DNA of 5,825 nucleotides from Chloroflexota bacterium. Its GTDB lineage: Bacteria; Chloroflexota; Dehalococcoidia; Plut-88900. The notes below the pieces were generated by a model. That model was not told where the DNA came from, ran no database searches, and saw only the letters and a program-made list of their open reading frames with translations. Positions within the stretch are counted from its first letter, which is position 1. Each line of letters begins with the position of its first letter. The stretch is taken from contig JADFJI010000158.1 in NCBI GenBank assembly GCA_022566235.1, positions 1 to 5,825 of the forward strand, written 5' to 3'. The translations under genes were made by a program, and so were the position numbers. Shown here in pieces: positions 1 to 5,651 of this stretch.

Positions 1-38
1 CCTATGATAACGGAGGTGTATCCACCGACATCCCCGGC

Positions 39-272
39 TCAGTCCAGGGTGGCCCCGTTCGCAGCCTGGCTGGGATCACCCTCGTTTTCCTTTGTTACAG
101 CCGTTCCAGCAGGTTCTGCAGACCCCTGGGAGTCTGTTTCCCTTTCCTCACCCTGCTCGTGTTCTGGCCCCTGGAGACGCTCTGGGCCTATTGGGTCACT
201 GGTACACGACAAGGCAAGCAGGATAGCCGCCGCTGTGAGTGTTAGTAGTAGGGGAGCTCTCATGCGGTTCAT
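39..272 (-). CDS. Small lipoprotein-like ORF, possibly the interrupted N-terminus of a longer secreted repeat protein
   Basis: This 77-residue product starts with a typical lipoprotein export signal: Arg residues at positions 3 and 5, a hydrophobic stretch from about 7 to 21, and a lipobox-like LALSC with the candidate lipidated cysteine at 23. After it comes a flexible, hydrophilic linker rich in Glu, Gly and Ser with no cysteine, as expected for a tether outside the membrane. No clear Shine-Dalgarno precedes the ATG at 272, and an internal ATG at 263 (residue 4) is an alternative start. The ORF ends in TGA (39-41), but the same frame stays open to the window edge and reads AGDVGGYTSVII, which resembles a repeat of the VDSAGDVGxYTS type. 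It may therefore be the broken or recoded start of a larger surface protein. The signal peptide is seen directly; the function is unknown. It is divergent from the nitroreductase gene. Confidence 0.55.
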   Translation of the reverse strand: MNRMRAPLLLTLTAAAILLALSCTSDPIGPERLQGPEHEQGEERETDSQGSAEPAGTAVTKENEGDPSQAANGATLD

Positions 273-423
273 TATGGCATGTAGAGCAAGGTCGAGAGAC
301 TAAAACATACTACTGGCTACTGGAGGCTCGTGGAGCCAAAGGCGGGCCTTATGATAGATTGGACTCGATGAATGCATACCCCCCTTTAAGGCGACCGCAA
401 GAGGGCCAATCAGTACACCGTAT

Positions 424-429
424 AGGAGG
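424..429 (+). promoter_or_regulatory. Ribosome binding site deciding a TTG start
   Basis: A perfect AGGAGG lies 6 nt upstream of TTG 436-438. The first in-frame ATG (454) is too far from it, so this site supports initiation at TTG. Confidence 0.8.
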
Positions 430-435
430 CCAAGT

Positions 436-1098
436 TTGAAAATCGACACCGTAATGGTGGACTATCTGCTGACCACGACTCGCTCGGTCAGGAAGCGATT
501 GGACCTTCAACGGCCCGTGGAACCGGAGGTCTTGGGACGGTGCATCGAGATCGCCCTCCAGGCCCCTACCGGCTCCAACGAGCAGCTATGGCACTTCGTG
601 GTCGTCACCGAAGTCGATAAGAAGAAAGCCCTGGCCGATCTCTACAAGAAAGGGTTCTACGCATACCGGGCCTCTCAGGACCAGGAGCCCTCCAAGTACG
701 GCCCCGGCGATCCCAGGGCAGAGCAAAAGGCCAGAGTCGTCGAGTCTGCTACCTATCTCGCCGAGCATATGCACCTGGTCCCTGCGCTGGTGGTCCCCTG
801 CTACGAGGGACGGGTGGAAAAGGAGGGGGTGGTGGCCCAGGCCTCCTTCTACGGCTCGATTCTGCCGGCCACCTGGTCCCTGATGCTGGCCCTTCGGGCC
901 CGGGGAATCGGGTCTGCGTGGACCACCCTCCATCTCCCTTATGAGAGAGAAGCGGCCGAGCTTCTGGGTATCCCAGGGGATGTGACCCAGGCGGCCCTCC
1001 TTCCCGTGGCCTATTTCAAGGGGGCCGGGTTCAAGCCCGCAAAGCGGCTTCCGGCCCGGAGCCGGACCTACTGGAACGCCTGGGGGGCGACTCTATGA
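436..1098 (+). CDS. Nitroreductase family protein (FMN-dependent oxidoreductase)
   Basis: This 220-residue cytosolic flavoprotein belongs to the nitroreductase superfamily, whose members bind FMN as dimers and use NAD(P)H to reduce nitro groups, quinones, enones or related compounds. Visible family marks are the N-terminal FMN-phosphate segment TTRSVRK (14-20), the APTGSNEQLWHFVVV segment (43-57, matching the usual APSxxNxQPW), the hydrophobic helix LALRARGIGSAW (151-162) and the C-terminal strand LLPVAYF (188-194). The length is normal for the family. The TTG start is chosen because AGGAGG lies 6 nt upstream. It is a single gene: a divergent lipoprotein-like ORF lies to the left, and a tRNA gene with its own promoter to the right. 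The substrate cannot be told from sequence. The family call is secure; a specific reaction is not. Confidence 0.9.
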   Translation: MKIDTVMVDYLLTTTRSVRKRLDLQRPVEPEVLGRCIEIALQAPTGSNEQLWHFVVVTEVDKKKALADLYKKGFYAYRASQDQEPSKYGPGDPRAEQKARVVESATYLAEHMHLVPALVVPCYEGRVEKEGVVAQASFYGSILPATWSLMLALRARGIGSAWTTLHLPYEREAAELLGIPGDVTQAALLPVAYFKGAGFKPAKRLPARSRTYWNAWGATL

Positions 1099-1101
1099 GT
1101 A

Positions 1102-1137
1102 AGGGGCTGTCGGCCTTCGCCCCTCTCTGGCGCTTTT
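1102..1137 (+). terminator. Possible weak terminator after the nitroreductase gene
   Basis: A 6-bp stem AGGGGC (1102-1107) / GCCCCT (1119-1124) encloses an 11-nt loop, starts 3 nt after the stop codon, and is followed after 9 nt by TTTT (1134-1137). The large loop and displaced T run make it a weak intrinsic terminator at best. Confidence 0.35.
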
Positions 1138-1164
1138 CGCAGGTCCTATCGCCCATGTTATACT
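1136..1164 (+). promoter_or_regulatory. Sigma-70-type promoter of the tRNA gene (extended -10)
   Basis: The -10 hexamer TATACT (1159-1164) is preceded by TGT (1156-1158), an extended -10 signature. TTCGCA (1136-1141, four of six matches to TTGACA) sits 17 bp upstream. Transcription would start near 1171, leaving a leader of about 27 nt before the tRNA 5' end, to be removed by RNase P. Confidence 0.6.
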
Positions 1165-1197
1165 GGGTGCCCGTCGGGAAGCCCGGGCCCAAGGTCA

Positions 1198-1273
1198 GCC
1201 CCTGTAGCTCAGAGGATAGAGCAACGGTTTCCTAAACCGTGTGTCGGGTGTTCGAGTCACCCCAGGGGCGCCA
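1198..1273 (+). tRNA. tRNA-Arg (anticodon CCT)
   Basis: A full 76-nt cloverleaf can be drawn. The acceptor stem is GCCCCTG (1198-1204) / CAGGGGC (1263-1269). The D stem is GCTC (1207-1210) / GAGC (1219-1222). The anticodon stem is ACGGT (1224-1228) / ACCGT (1236-1240) with loop TTCCTAA and anticodon CCT at 1231-1233. A 5-nt variable loop follows, then the T stem GGGTG (1246-1250) / CACCC (1258-1262) with loop TTCGAGT. The discriminator base is G1270 and CCA is encoded at 1271-1273. All stems are perfectly paired. Anticodon CCU decodes AGG (Arg), a codon used in the neighbouring genes. No integrase or duplicated 3' end suggests use as an attachment site. Confidence 0.97.
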
Positions 1274-1303
1274 GCATGTACAGTTGCGAGCCGCAGCGAC
1301 TTC

Positions 1304-1327
1304 CGAGTTGGGTCGACTCGTATTCTT
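1304..1327 (+). terminator. Possible terminator downstream of tRNA-Arg
   Basis: A perfect 5-bp stem CGAGT (1304-1308) / ACTCG (1316-1320) with a 7-nt loop is followed at once by TATTCTT. It lies 30 nt beyond the CCA end, where a tRNA transcript would be expected to stop. The short stem and imperfect T run keep confidence modest. Confidence 0.4.
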
Positions 1328-1404
1328 GAGCATCATAAAACTCCGCCGAAACAGATATGTGCACCACCCTTTCAGACCTTAGAAGGCGCTAAGGAGAAGG
1401 ATTC

Positions 1405-2550
1405 ATGAAGTTCGTGGATATCGACGGCCACATCCTCGAGCCCTCCAACCTCTGGATAAACAACCTGGAGCCCCGGTACAGAGGTCGGGCTATGCGCTTC
1501 GTAAAGGACGACCGGGGCCTGGAGAGCTGGACAATCGATGGAGAGGTCCACGGTAAGCTGGTCTCTTCAACCTCCGCCAACCTGGCCACCATTGGCAAGA
1601 GCGCCGAGTGGAGGCGGGACAACATATTCCAGAACCACACAGTTAGCTGGGAGGATGGCCGGGCCATGGCCCCCGGGGCCTGCGACCCTCACGAGCGCAT
1701 AAAGCTGATGGATCGAGAGGGAATAGATGTCTCCTTCCTCTTTCCATCCCTCGGGCTGTCATGGCCGGGCACGGTCAGTGACCAAGGTCTCGCCGCCGCC
1801 TACTGCCGGGTGTACAACGACTGGATAGCGGATTTCTGCCACCACTATCCCCAGCGCCTGCTTCCCTGTTTCTTGCTCCCTTGGACCGAGGTAGACGACT
1901 GCGTCGAGGAGCTAAAGCGCACGGCAGACCTGGGGCCCAGGGCGGTGATGGTCCCCTCCTCCCCTCCCCGGGATATCGCCTACGGCAAAGGTTATTGGGA
2001 CCCTCTCTGGGCCGAGTTCCAGGAGCAGGACACCCCCCTGAGCCTCCATCCCGGCTCCGGCGGCACCAGCGGCACCAGCATCCTATACCCGGAGCTTATG
2101 ATGCCCAGCTGGTGGACCTTCACAGCCAACGGAGTCGACGTCCTGTTGGGTTTCCTGAGCTTCTTTCACGAGGCCGCCTTCGACCGCTTTCCCCGGCTAA
2201 AAATGGTGGTGCTGGAGTCCGGCTGCGCCTGGATGCCCTGGCTTCTGCAGCGGATGGACGAAAAGCACAAAGTCCTGAGCTTCACCACACCCATGAAGCT
2301 CAAGCCCAGCGAGTACTTCTACCGTCAATGCTGGATAGACATGGACCCCGATGATGAGCTGGGGCCAGTTATCATAAAGCTGCTGGGGGCCGATAAGGTG
2401 ATGTGGGCCTATGACTATCCCCACTCCGACTCGCCCGTGGACCCGGTGGTGAACCTGGTGAAGACCCTGGAGAGCCTGCCCGAGGAGGACCGGCGGAAGG
2501 TGGCCGGCGAGAACGCCATCAACCTCTACCACCTGCCTCAGAGTGAATAA
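1405..2550 (+). CDS. Amidohydrolase family protein (Amidohydro_2, ACMSD-like metal-dependent hydrolase or decarboxylase)
   Basis: This 381-residue cytosolic protein has the marks of the amidohydrolase-2 branch of the TIM-barrel metallohydrolases, the group that includes aminocarboxymuconate semialdehyde decarboxylase and gamma-resorcylate decarboxylase. Seen in order: the N-terminal DIDGH metal motif (residues 5-9) followed by LEP; LSLHPGSGG with metal-ligand candidate His215; VLESGCAW (269-276), like the family's vExG-W segment; the catalytic/metal Asp337 in WAYDYPHSD (334-342); and the C-terminal GENAINLYHL (368-377), matching the usual ENAxxLYxL ending. Length is normal. The ATG is supported by AAGGAG (1391-1396) 8 nt upstream. 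The residue before the catalytic DYPH is Tyr rather than the common Ser, a minor oddity. It is convergent with the FAD oxidoreductase gene. The likely role is hydrolysis or decarboxylation of an aromatic or cyclic carboxylate; the exact substrate is unknown. Confidence 0.9.
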   Translation: MKFVDIDGHILEPSNLWINNLEPRYRGRAMRFVKDDRGLESWTIDGEVHGKLVSSTSANLATIGKSAEWRRDNIFQNHTVSWEDGRAMAPGACDPHERIKLMDREGIDVSFLFPSLGLSWPGTVSDQGLAAAYCRVYNDWIADFCHHYPQRLLPCFLLPWTEVDDCVEELKRTADLGPRAVMVPSSPPRDIAYGKGYWDPLWAEFQEQDTPLSLHPGSGGTSGTSILYPELMMPSWWTFTANGVDVLLGFLSFFHEAAFDRFPRLKMVVLESGCAWMPWLLQRMDEKHKVLSFTTPMKLKPSEYFYRQCWIDMDPDDELGPVIIKLLGADKVMWAYDYPHSDSPVDPVVNLVKTLESLPEEDRRKVAGENAINLYHLPQSE

Positions 2551-2551
2551 C

Positions 2552-2567
2552 CTTCCCGCACGGGAAG
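2552..2567. terminator. Hairpin between convergent genes, possible bidirectional terminator
   Basis: CTTCCC (2552-2557), a GCAC tetraloop and GGGAAG (2562-2567) form a perfect 6-bp hairpin starting 1 nt after the amidohydrolase stop and 32 nt from the stop of the opposing FAD gene. There is no T run on either strand, so intrinsic termination is uncertain, but the position suits transcription end or mRNA 3'-end protection. Confidence 0.4.
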
Positions 2568-2598
2568 TGAGGTGAGGGGTTTCATATCACACCCTGGT

Positions 2599-3732
2599 CT
2601 ATGTCTTTGTCTTGGCGGGGAAGGCCCGGTCCGGGCGGTAAGGCTCCAGGAAAGCGGCCCTTTCGCCGGTGATCACCTCCGTAGACAGGGCCTGGCCCAC
2701 TATGGAAGCGAGGGTGATCCCGCTGTGCATCACCGCGACATAGACCCCTTCTATGCCGGGGACCCGACCGATGATGGGGAGGCGGTCGGCCGGCATGGGG
2801 CGGACCCCCAGCCACACCTCTTCTAACCTAAGGCCTTCGAGGCCTGGCATGTCCAGTTGGGCCATCTGGAGGAGTCTGCCGGCCCAGGACGGCGGGGTCG
2901 AGACATCGGTGTGCTCATCGGCAAGGCGGTCAACCTCCTGGGCCCCGATGACGATGCGGCCCTCGTGGGTGGGTCGCACGTGGTAAGCCCCTGGGTACGC
3001 CACCCCTCGCAGAAGGCATGGCAAGGGTGATGTAATCCCCAGCACGCCCACCACTCTCTCCAGGGGCAGGTGGTATCCCAGAGGCGCCAGGAGTCCCACG
3101 GACCCGGTCCCTGCGGCAACTATCACCGTATCTGCTGGCAACGATCCCTCCGACATCGACACCCCATCCACAGCGCCGCTGTGATGGAGGATTTTTAGAG
3201 CCGAACACGGGACCATTACCTTCGCTCCGTAATCCCTAGCCCGACTGACAAGGGCGGCGGCCAGCAGGTTCCCCTCAACCCACCTCTCGTAGGGAAGGTA
3301 CAGTATCGAGTTATCCACCCCAGCCACCCTGATGCCCGGCTCCACCTGTGCCGCCTCGTCGGGGGTCAGCAGCTCGAAGGGATACTGCCACTGCCTCAGC
3401 TCCTCGACTAGGGCCTCCATCTTTTGCCCACCCAGGCTGCCCGGCTCGGGCCAGAGGAGACCGCCCCGGGGCCCGAGGCCGCTGTCCGGCCCTAGCTCTT
3501 TCTCCAGAGCATCGTAGGCCTCGACCCCCAGACGACTTAAACGATGATAATGTTCGGGGCGTTTTTGGGCCGCATTGACGTAGCCGAAGGATGCCCCGGA
3601 GACACCAGCGCCGGGCGAATCCCGCTCCATCAGGGTCACCCTGGCCCCTGATTTCGCCAGGTAATACGTCAGGGCCGCACCCACGACCCCACCCCCTACC
3701 ACCACTACTTCACTACTGGCATTCATAGGCAT
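2599..3732 (-). CDS. FAD-dependent oxidoreductase, DAO family (D-amino-acid dehydrogenase / glycine- or sarcosine-oxidase-like)
   Basis: This 377-residue flavoenzyme of the DAO fold probably oxidises a C-N bond of an amino acid or N-methylated amine. The N-terminal Rossmann motif VVVVGGGVVG (9-18) is followed by Glu36 in LMERD, which would bind the FAD ribose, then by SGASFG (45-50), a conserved flavin-loop segment. VIVAAGTGS (203-211) is the second FAD-contact strand. The C-terminal GVRPMPADRLPIIG (309-322) and VMHSGITLA (334-342) match the family's GxRPxxxDxxPxIG and GHxxxGxxLA segments. Length is typical. No signal peptide or membrane helix is visible. Initiation may be at Met3 (ATG 3724-3726) rather than at 3732, because AAGGA lies 5 nt before Met3 but overlaps or abuts the first ATG. 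It is divergent from the MOSC gene and convergent with the amidohydrolase. The substrate is not determined. Confidence 0.9.
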   Translation of the reverse strand: MPMNASSEVVVVGGGVVGAALTYYLAKSGARVTLMERDSPGAGVSGASFGYVNAAQKRPEHYHRLSRLGVEAYDALEKELGPDSGLGPRGGLLWPEPGSLGGQKMEALVEELRQWQYPFELLTPDEAAQVEPGIRVAGVDNSILYLPYERWVEGNLLAAALVSRARDYGAKVMVPCSALKILHHSGAVDGVSMSEGSLPADTVIVAAGTGSVGLLAPLGYHLPLERVVGVLGITSPLPCLLRGVAYPGAYHVRPTHEGRIVIGAQEVDRLADEHTDVSTPPSWAGRLLQMAQLDMPGLEGLRLEEVWLGVRPMPADRLPIIGRVPGIEGVYVAVMHSGITLASIVGQALSTEVITGERAAFLEPYRPDRAFPAKTKT

Positions 3733-3930
3733 CCTTTTCTCAAAGGTGTCCAGGCCCTACGGGTGGCAGCCCCCCAGTGTTGGGCTGAAAACTTCTCGTA
3801 TAGGGCCCGGACCAGAAAACACGGCATTTGACCGAGAATGATAGCATGTAGCCGTATCCCATTCATGGTAGGCGCACGAACCGTGTCCGGATTTTAACCT
3901 GTGGACCGTGGACACGCTTCAGCAATTGCA

Positions 3931-4698
3931 ATGTCTGACAAAAGAATCAAGTCCATAAATATCGCACCCGTTAAGTCCCTGGGCCTGGTCCATCCTCAGG
4001 CCGTCCACATCGACTCCAGGGGCATACTGGAGGACCGGCGCTTCCACCTGATCGATGGCGATGGACGGCTGTTGACCCAGCGTCAGCTGGGCCGGCTGGT
4101 GCAGGTCCGGGTGGACTACCAGATGGAGCCCGAGAGGCTTGCCCTTCGCTTTCCCGACGGCAGCCGCATCGAGGGCACGCCCGAGCTGGGTGAACCGGTC
4201 ACAACCTCGATCTTCGGACGCCTGGTGGCGGGGCGGATGGTGACGGGTTGCTGGAGTGAGGCGCTGTACCAGTTCTGTGGCAGACCGGTGACGCTGGTGC
4301 AGTCCGATGAGCCGGGCCAGTGTTACGACGAATACCCCCTCTCCATCGTATCCCAGGCCTCCATCGAAGAGTTGGGCCGGCAATCCGCCGTTACCGGGGC
4401 CTTAGACCACCGGAGATTTCGACCCAACTTTCTAGTGGGCGGGTGCCTGCCCCACGAGGAGGACTCGTGGATAGGCGGCTCTTTGCGGATAGGCAACAGC
4501 TTGACGCTGCGAATAGTGGCCCGTGACCCCAGGTGCGCCATCACCACCCACGACCCGGACACGGGTGAGCAAGACATGGACACCCTGCGTCTGATACTTA
4601 GCTATCGACCCGACCCCCAGGCCGCCTACTTCGGGATGTACGGGATCGTAGAGCATCCTGGCAGCGTGTCCCTGGGCGATATGGTGACGCCTCTTTAG
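3931..4698 (+). CDS. MOSC-domain protein (mARC / YcbX-like molybdenum cofactor sulfur-carrier fold)
   Basis: From the ATG at 3931 this is a 255-residue protein. The N-terminal beta-barrel domain begins with IKSINIAPVKSLG, the usual start of MOSC_N proteins, and LEDRRFHLID (about 33-42) fits the same domain. The MOSC domain follows. RRFRPNFLV (161-169) and EEDSWIGGSLRIG (176-188) match the family's RFRPN and EDxW-xxIxIG segments. RCAITTHDPDTGE (201-213) carries the conserved cysteine (Cys202) that binds sulfur or ligates molybdenum in mARC and MOCS3-linked relatives. Relatives reduce N-hydroxylated compounds or carry Moco sulfur; which applies here is unknown. An in-frame GTG at 3901 would add ten residues. 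Neither start has a Shine-Dalgarno, and the ATG is preferred because the family fold begins just after it. The stop codon lies in a 14-bp tandem duplication. Confidence 0.88.
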   Translation: MSDKRIKSINIAPVKSLGLVHPQAVHIDSRGILEDRRFHLIDGDGRLLTQRQLGRLVQVRVDYQMEPERLALRFPDGSRIEGTPELGEPVTTSIFGRLVAGRMVTGCWSEALYQFCGRPVTLVQSDEPGQCYDEYPLSIVSQASIEELGRQSAVTGALDHRRFRPNFLVGGCLPHEEDSWIGGSLRIGNSLTLRIVARDPRCAITTHDPDTGEQDMDTLRLILSYRPDPQAAYFGMYGIVEHPGSVSLGDMVTPL

Positions 4699-4713
4699 GC
4701 ACGCCTCTTTAGG
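4687..4713 (+). repeat. Tandem duplication of 14 bp across the MOSC stop codon
   Basis: ACGCCTCTTTAGGC (4687-4700) is followed directly by a second copy (4701-4713, 13 matches before diverging). The first copy contains the stop codon TAG at 4696-4698. It looks like a recent slippage duplication with no effect on the protein. Confidence 0.8.
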
Positions 4714-4778
4714 ATTGCATTTCTCCGCTACGTCACCGGCGCGGGAGATTCCATCATGGCGCGTCGGGACGGCATGGG

Positions 4779-4796
4779 AACAACCACCCGGGGTGG
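4779..4796 (-). terminator. Possible terminator of the DsbA/FrnE-like gene
   Basis: On the minus strand CCACC-CCG-GGTGG (4796-4784) forms a 5-bp hairpin followed by TTGTT (4783-4779), starting 10 nt after the stop codon of the thioredoxin-fold gene. The stem is short, so this is a weak candidate. Confidence 0.35.
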
Positions 4797-4806
4797 GGCT
4801 GGGGCC

Positions 4807-5448
4807 CTAGCCGGCATCCTGGCCGGGAGTCCACAGACCTTTGGAAGCCTTCTCCTTCCGGATCAGCTCCATTGCCTGCTGGAACACCTCGTAGGGCTGG
4901 GCCCCCGATATCAGATACCTGTCCAGGATGAAGGCTGGCACCCCTGTTATGCCGTACATCCGGGCCTCGGCAAGCTCGGTATCCACCCTCTGGGCGTACT
5001 GGCCGTTACCATCGGGGCGATTGAACTCTTCCCAGTCCAGGCCGCACTCCTGAAAAACCTCCTGAAGGACATCGGCGTCACCGATGTCCTTGCCCTCATC
5101 CCAGAACGCCTTGAATACGGCCCTGTTGTACTGCTGGACCTTGCCCTGGTCCGCGGCATACACGGCGGCCTCCAGAGACGGCCGGCTGTTGGGGGTGAGC
5201 TGTTGTCGTCGCATTCTCACAAGCCCGGCGGCCTCAGCAGCCTCCTTCATGTGGCCCCTCAGCTCGGCGGTCTCACCCTCCTTGAAGGGCCGGGGTATCC
5301 CCTCTGGCGGAGTGCCGGGCTTCAGTTCAAAGGCCTTCCACTCCAGGTCTACTTCGTAGTCCTTCTCCAGCCGTTCGACCCGCTCCAGGCCGATGTAGCA
5401 CCAGGGTCATATATAGTCGGAGAAGACCTGTACCTGTACTGGCTCCAT
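4807..5448 (-). CDS. DsbA/FrnE-like thioredoxin-fold oxidoreductase, probable selenoprotein with UPWC active site
   Basis: This 213-residue protein is of the DsbA/FrnE (2-hydroxychromene-2-carboxylate isomerase-like) family, which carries out thiol-disulfide exchange. It reads VQVFSDYI (5-13), then TGA at codon 14 (5407-5409), then PWCYIG (15-20). The family has CPWC here, so the TGA stands exactly at the nucleophilic cysteine and is best read as selenocysteine; Cys17 is the resolving thiol. The rest is intact and typical: WKAFELKP (37-44), the helical insertion, the cis-proline loop TGVPAFI (Pro171) and SGAQPYEVF (181-189). Length is normal only if the TGA is read through; the conventional ORF starts at residue 67 and would lack the active site. 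ATG 5448 has AGAGG (5458-5462) 9 nt upstream. No signal peptide is visible, so it is probably cytosolic. A nonsense mutation or a sequencing error is the alternative. Confidence 0.82.
5375..5393 (-). promoter_or_regulatory. Candidate bacterial SECIS hairpin
   Basis: In the mRNA, UCGGCC-UGGAGCG-GGUCGA forms a 6-bp stem (one G-U pair) with a 7-nt loop, inside the coding sequence. The loop begins 19 nt after the UGA and has G at its second position, fitting the bacterial SECIS description (apical loop 16-37 nt from UGA, a G among its first two bases). A competing longer fold pairs nt 9-19 after the UGA with nt 35-45, also placing a G-rich apical loop about 23 nt from the UGA. SelB binding is inferred. 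Confidence 0.5.
5407..5409 (-). other. In-frame TGA, predicted selenocysteine codon
   Basis: TGA replaces the first Cys codon of the CPWC redox motif (SDYI-TGA-PWC) and is the only stop in the frame from 5448 to 4807. Recoding as Sec is inferred from the exact position and the downstream hairpin. Confidence 0.75.
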
Positions 5449-5519
5449 TACGCTTCGCCTCTTTGCTTCAACTCTAGCTTCTCACCAAAGGTCCGAAATA
5501 AGGTAGATCCGAGAGTTCC

Positions 5520-5607
5520 CATTTCAACTAGGTATCATCTCAGACAGATGCGAGTGTAATTCGAGCTCCGCTTGCTGTCAACGGCTACTTCCCGGCCAGT
5601 TGAAATG
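5520..5607. repeat. 10-bp inverted repeat flanking the minus-strand promoter
   Basis: CATTTCAACT (5520-5529) and AGTTGAAATG (5598-5607) are perfect inverted copies separated by 68 bp, enclosing the -35 and -10 elements at 5553-5581. A pair this short could occur by chance in a window of this size. Confidence 0.5.
5553..5581 (-). promoter_or_regulatory. Sigma-70-type promoter of the DsbA/FrnE-like gene
   Basis: On the minus strand a perfect -35 TTGACA (5581-5576), a 17-bp spacer and -10 TACACT (5558-5553, four of six matches to TATAAT) point toward the thioredoxin-fold gene. Transcription would start near 5546, giving a leader of about 100 nt. The gene thus need not depend on read-through from lhgO. 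Confidence 0.65.
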
Positions 5608-5610
5608 CAG

Positions 5611-5626
5611 TCCTCAAGCATGAGGA
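5611..5626 (-). terminator. Hairpin after lhgO, possible weak terminator
   Basis: TCCTCA-TGCT-TGAGGA on the minus strand is a perfect 6-bp stem with a tetraloop, 25 nt past the lhgO stop. It is followed by CTGCATTTC rather than a clean T run. Lying between lhgO and the promoter of the next gene, it may separate the two transcripts. Confidence 0.4.
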
Positions 5627-5651
5627 GCTAGAAAACTGGAGTACTTAACAC

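Noticed and set aside
586..933. Minus-strand 115-residue ORF inside the nitroreductase gene
   Set aside because: It is a proline/glycine-rich shadow frame opposite a clear conserved gene. The similar overlapping frames within 1389-2532 and 2753-3578 were rejected for the same reason.
1096..1273. Open frame continuing past the nitroreductase TGA, considered as a second recoding event
   Set aside because: The protein already has the family's normal length and ending, the extension resembles nothing, and it runs into a tRNA gene. TGA is an ordinary stop here, and likewise at the lhgO end.
1198..1273. tRNA as an integration site for a mobile element
   Set aside because: No integrase, no repeated tRNA 3' end and no phage-like genes are in the window.
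3797..3802. TATACG on the minus strand as a -10 element for the FAD oxidoreductase gene
   Set aside because: The position is plausible (about 60 nt upstream of the start), but no -35-like hexamer is found at suitable spacing.
3828..3833. TTGACC as a -35 element for the MOSC gene
   Set aside because: No acceptable -10 hexamer lies 15-19 bp downstream, so no promoter is called.
4807..5250. Thioredoxin-fold gene starting at the internal ATG 5250 (147 residues)
   Set aside because: This would lack the PWC active site and the first beta strand, although both are encoded in frame just upstream. The full-length reading through the TGA fits the family far better.
4756..5559. Long plus-strand ORF of 267 residues antisense to the DsbA/FrnE-like gene
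   Set aside because: It is a GC-rich shadow frame. It has no recognisable domain, while the minus strand encodes a clear thioredoxin-fold protein throughout. A gene caller that honours the TGA could wrongly choose it.
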